Notes under the pieces: model-generated | Told to the model about the DNA's origin: nothing | Databases searched by the model: none | Seen by the model: only the letters and a program-made list of their open reading frames with translations | Origin: Desulfovibrionaceae bacterium | Lineage (GTDB): Bacteria; Desulfobacterota; Desulfovibrionia; Desulfovibrionales; Desulfovibrionaceae | Length of the DNA: 52,234 nt | Direction: 5' to 3' | Assembly: GCA_016932995.1 (NCBI GenBank) | Contig: JAFGBU010000013.1 | Location: forward strand, 1 to 52,234 | Made by a program: the position numbers and the translations under genes | Part shown: positions 50,943 through 52,234 of the stretch, piece by piece | How the letters are laid out: each line of letters begins with the position of its first letter | How positions within the stretch are numbered: position 1 is the first letter of the stretch

Positions 50943-51457
50943 GCCCCCGGGCCGCGAAAGCCCTTTGGGCCGCCCTGGTCCCGGCCCTGGCCCTGACGGT
51001 CCTCTCGGCCGCGCCGCTCCGGGCCGCGGAGCGCGAGGCAACGCCCCTGGAGATCAAGGTCCTGGACATGCACCGCCAGGCCCTTGGGGCCATCGAGGAA
51101 AGGATCGAGGCCGACATCGGCAACACCGACCGCTCCCCGGCGCTCTTTATCCTCCGCGACCTGGCTTTTTTCTGCAAGACGGCCAGGCTGGAGCTCCACG
51201 ACATCGTCGAGACCTATGTGCTCGAAGGGTTTCCGCAGACCGGGAGCGGGTTCAGGGCCCAGAAAAGGGCCGAGCTCAGGACAAAGGCCGCGCTCACCGC
51301 CCTGGACCTGAAAAAACGCCTCCAATACCTGGCCCTGAACCGGCCCGAGACCGCCGGGCTCAGGGAGGCCGAGCAGATCGAAAAATACATCGACCAGATC
51401 GGCAAGCACCTCCAGGGCTGCCTGGCCGCGCTCAAGGCCGTGTCCGAGGCCCGCTAG
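50939..51457 (+). CDS. Secreted helical protein of unknown function
   Basis: 172 residues, coupled to rfbA by an ATGA overlap. Residues 1-30 are a Sec signal ([23 protein letters not shown] with an AxA cleavage site). The mature part is predicted almost all helix ([51 protein letters not shown]) with two cysteines that could form a disulfide. No family recognised. Confidence 0.75.
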   Translation: MSPRAAKALWAALVPALALTVLSAAPLRAAEREATPLEIKVLDMHRQALGAIEERIEADIGNTDRSPALFILRDLAFFCKTARLELHDIVETYVLEGFPQTGSGFRAQKRAELRTKAALTALDLKKRLQYLALNRPETAGLREAEQIEKYIDQIGKHLQGCLAALKAVSEAR

Positions 51458-51470
51458 GCGTCTGTCCGCA

Positions 51471-51504
51471 GGGCCGCGGGCCGCGGGCCGCGGGCCTCGG
51501 GCCG
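51471..51504. repeat. Tandem heptamer repeat GGGCCGC
   Basis: GGGCCGC three times, then GGGCCTC and a partial GGGCCG, between the 50939 gene and a minus-strand terminator. Almost five units. Confidence 0.85.
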
Positions 51505-51535
51505 AAAAAAAGGCCCCCCGCTGGCGCGGGAGGCC
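51505..51535 (-). terminator. Terminator of the 47-residue membrane protein gene
   Basis: GGCCCCCCGC (51512-51521) pairs GCGGGAGGCC (51526-51535) with one mismatch; on the minus strand seven T follow (51505-51511). Confidence 0.85.
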
Positions 51536-51567
51536 GTGTGAGCCGCGAATCGAAATCCGGATCGGGC

Positions 51568-51711
51568 CTAGTGGTGGCCCTCTTTCTTGCCCTGCTGGAC
51601 CCTGTAGACGCCTATGGTCACGATCCAAGCAAGATAAATGAAGATAAGGCTGACACCGACCATGCCCGGACCGGTGCTGTCCATCATTCCGTGAATCAGT
51701 TCGCCCACCAT
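51568..51711 (-). CDS. Short single-pass membrane protein, 47 residues
   Basis: ATG 51711 follows an exact AAGGAGG six bases ahead. The protein is MVGELIHGMMDSTGPGMVGV then one membrane helix (SLIFIYLAWIVTIGVYRV) and a basic tail ending GHH. It has its own promoter and terminator, so it is a monocistronic gene. Small proteins like this often stabilise larger membrane complexes; the partner is not evident. Confidence 0.78.
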   Translation of the reverse strand: MVGELIHGMMDSTGPGMVGVSLIFIYLAWIVTIGVYRVQQGKKEGHH

Positions 51712-51757
51712 GCCCGTCCTCCTTGTTCTCACCTGTCGGCGTTGGCTGGATTGGATC

Positions 51758-51785
51758 ATTTCAACCGAAATCAAAAAAAAGTCAA
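51758..51785 (-). promoter_or_regulatory. Promoter of the 47-residue gene
   Basis: Reverse strand TTGACT (51780-51785), 16 bases, TGAAAT (51758-51763). Confidence 0.45.
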
Positions 51786-51831
51786 GGGGCGTTCAAGGCG
51801 GCCGGGGCCGCACAGATCGCCTCCCGCGCAC

Positions 51832-51860
51832 TTGCGCGATGTCTGGTTTGCGCATATTCG
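51832..51860 (+). promoter_or_regulatory. Candidate promoter of the right-edge gene
   Basis: TTGCGC (51832-51837), 17 bases, TATTCG (51855-51860), 54 bases before the ATG at 51914. Confidence 0.35.
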
Positions 51861-51913
51861 GGGTGTAATGACAAACAAATCCGTCGCCCCTGTTTCGCGG
51901 CGAGGAACCGGAC

Positions 51914-52234
51914 ATGCGAATGCTTGAATACCTGAAGGGCCTGTTTTCAAGCCTGGCCCGCGTCATGACCCCCAAATCCAGGCCCAGGGCCCCCAAACCC
52001 GAAACAAAGGCCCCGGCCGCCGGGGCGAGGCTGAAAAACAAAGGGCCCGAGGCCCGGCCCGGGGACCGGTCCGGGGACCGGGCCGGCCAGGACAAGGGGC
52101 CGAAAAAAAAGCTCAAGAAAAAGGTCGGGCCCCAGGCCGCGGCGACCCAGGCGGGCCCAAAGGGCCCTGAAAAACAGGCCCCCGAGCCCGGCGCGACCGG
52201 CCAGCCCGGCCCGGCGCAGGCCCAGCCCCAGCCC
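51914..52234 (+). CDS. Lys/Pro/Ala-rich protein, N-terminal part (runs off the right edge)
   Basis: ATG 51914 with GAGGA eight bases ahead; the frame stays open for 107 codons to the window end. After an amphipathic N-terminal helix (MLEYLKGLFSSLARVM) the sequence is low-complexity, rich in Pro, Lys, Gly and Ala (KKKLKKKVGPQAAATQ and similar). Such a linker usually leads to a structured domain, which lies outside the window. The N-terminal helix could touch the membrane. No family can be named. Confidence 0.7.
   Translation, partial: MRMLEYLKGLFSSLARVMTPKSRPRAPKPETKAPAAGARLKNKGPEARPGDRSGDRAGQDKGPKKKLKKKVGPQAAATQAGPKGPEKQAPEPGATGQPGPAQAQPQP

Overview
The window looks like chromosomal core of a high-GC sulfate-reducing bacterium of the Desulfovibrionales (Desulfovibrio relatives). 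The main clues are a dsrC start at the left edge, a decaheme cytochrome c leading an rnf operon, class IV aminotransferase and folate genes typical of the group, a DksA with Desulfobacterota-like context, and a probable selenoprotein. No insertion sequence, prophage, integrase or CRISPR array was seen, and base composition is uniform. No gene-free stretch reaches 300 bases.

Layout. 1-3662 (minus): start of dsrC, then a YcaO-TPR protein translationally coupled to a methyltransferase, and a Tim44-like membrane protein. 3840-5940 (plus): small membrane protein, HD hydrolase, thioredoxin-reductase-like flavoprotein; a HAD phosphatase lipoprotein faces them. 6824-13996 (plus): energy-conserving Rnf complex: decaheme cytochrome c, rnfC, a small coiled-coil gene, rnfD, rnfG, rnfE, rnfA, and an RnfB fused to a GltD-like NAD(P)H oxidoreductase. 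14014-16623: tRNA-Val, trmL, then rfbB-rfbD for dTDP-rhamnose. 16620-22181: a SulP transporter with zinc ribbons, STAS and cyclic-nucleotide domains, and two glycosyltransferases. 22229-27587 (minus): ABC-F ATPase, Nudix, metF, asd, class IV aminotransferase. 27752-28790: FMN reductase-like protein and GIY-YIG protein. 28787-34772 (minus): psd-pssA-leuA-leuC-leuD-leuB, joining phospholipid and leucine synthesis. 34934-37305: membrane hydrolase, methyltransferase-like protein, tRNA Gly-Cys-Gly. 37497-39419: dksA and an rqcH-like gene. 39465-46549: lysozyme-like protein with a sigma-54-type promoter, Nudix, gpmA, an 892-residue TPR/zinc-knuckle membrane protein coupled to a glycosyltransferase, and a further glycosyltransferase. 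46531-49062 (minus): tolC-type channel, a small dual-CxxC protein with an in-frame TGA, and a MltB-like transglycosylase. 49202-52234: DUF1614 membrane protein, rfbA, three small unknowns.

How they work together. DsrC carries sulfite-reduction intermediates; the cytochrome-Rnf operon would exchange electrons among the periplasmic cytochrome pool, ferredoxin and NAD(H) coupled to ion movement. rfbA, rfbB, rfbD and four glycosyltransferases point to surface polysaccharide synthesis (rfbC not in the window). The most notable object is the 74-codon gene at 47486-47710: two CxxC motifs flank an in-frame TGA that is followed at the right distance by a hairpin with a GGUC-type loop, as in bacterial SECIS elements. 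It is most simply read as a selenoprotein that ordinary gene calling would split or miss.
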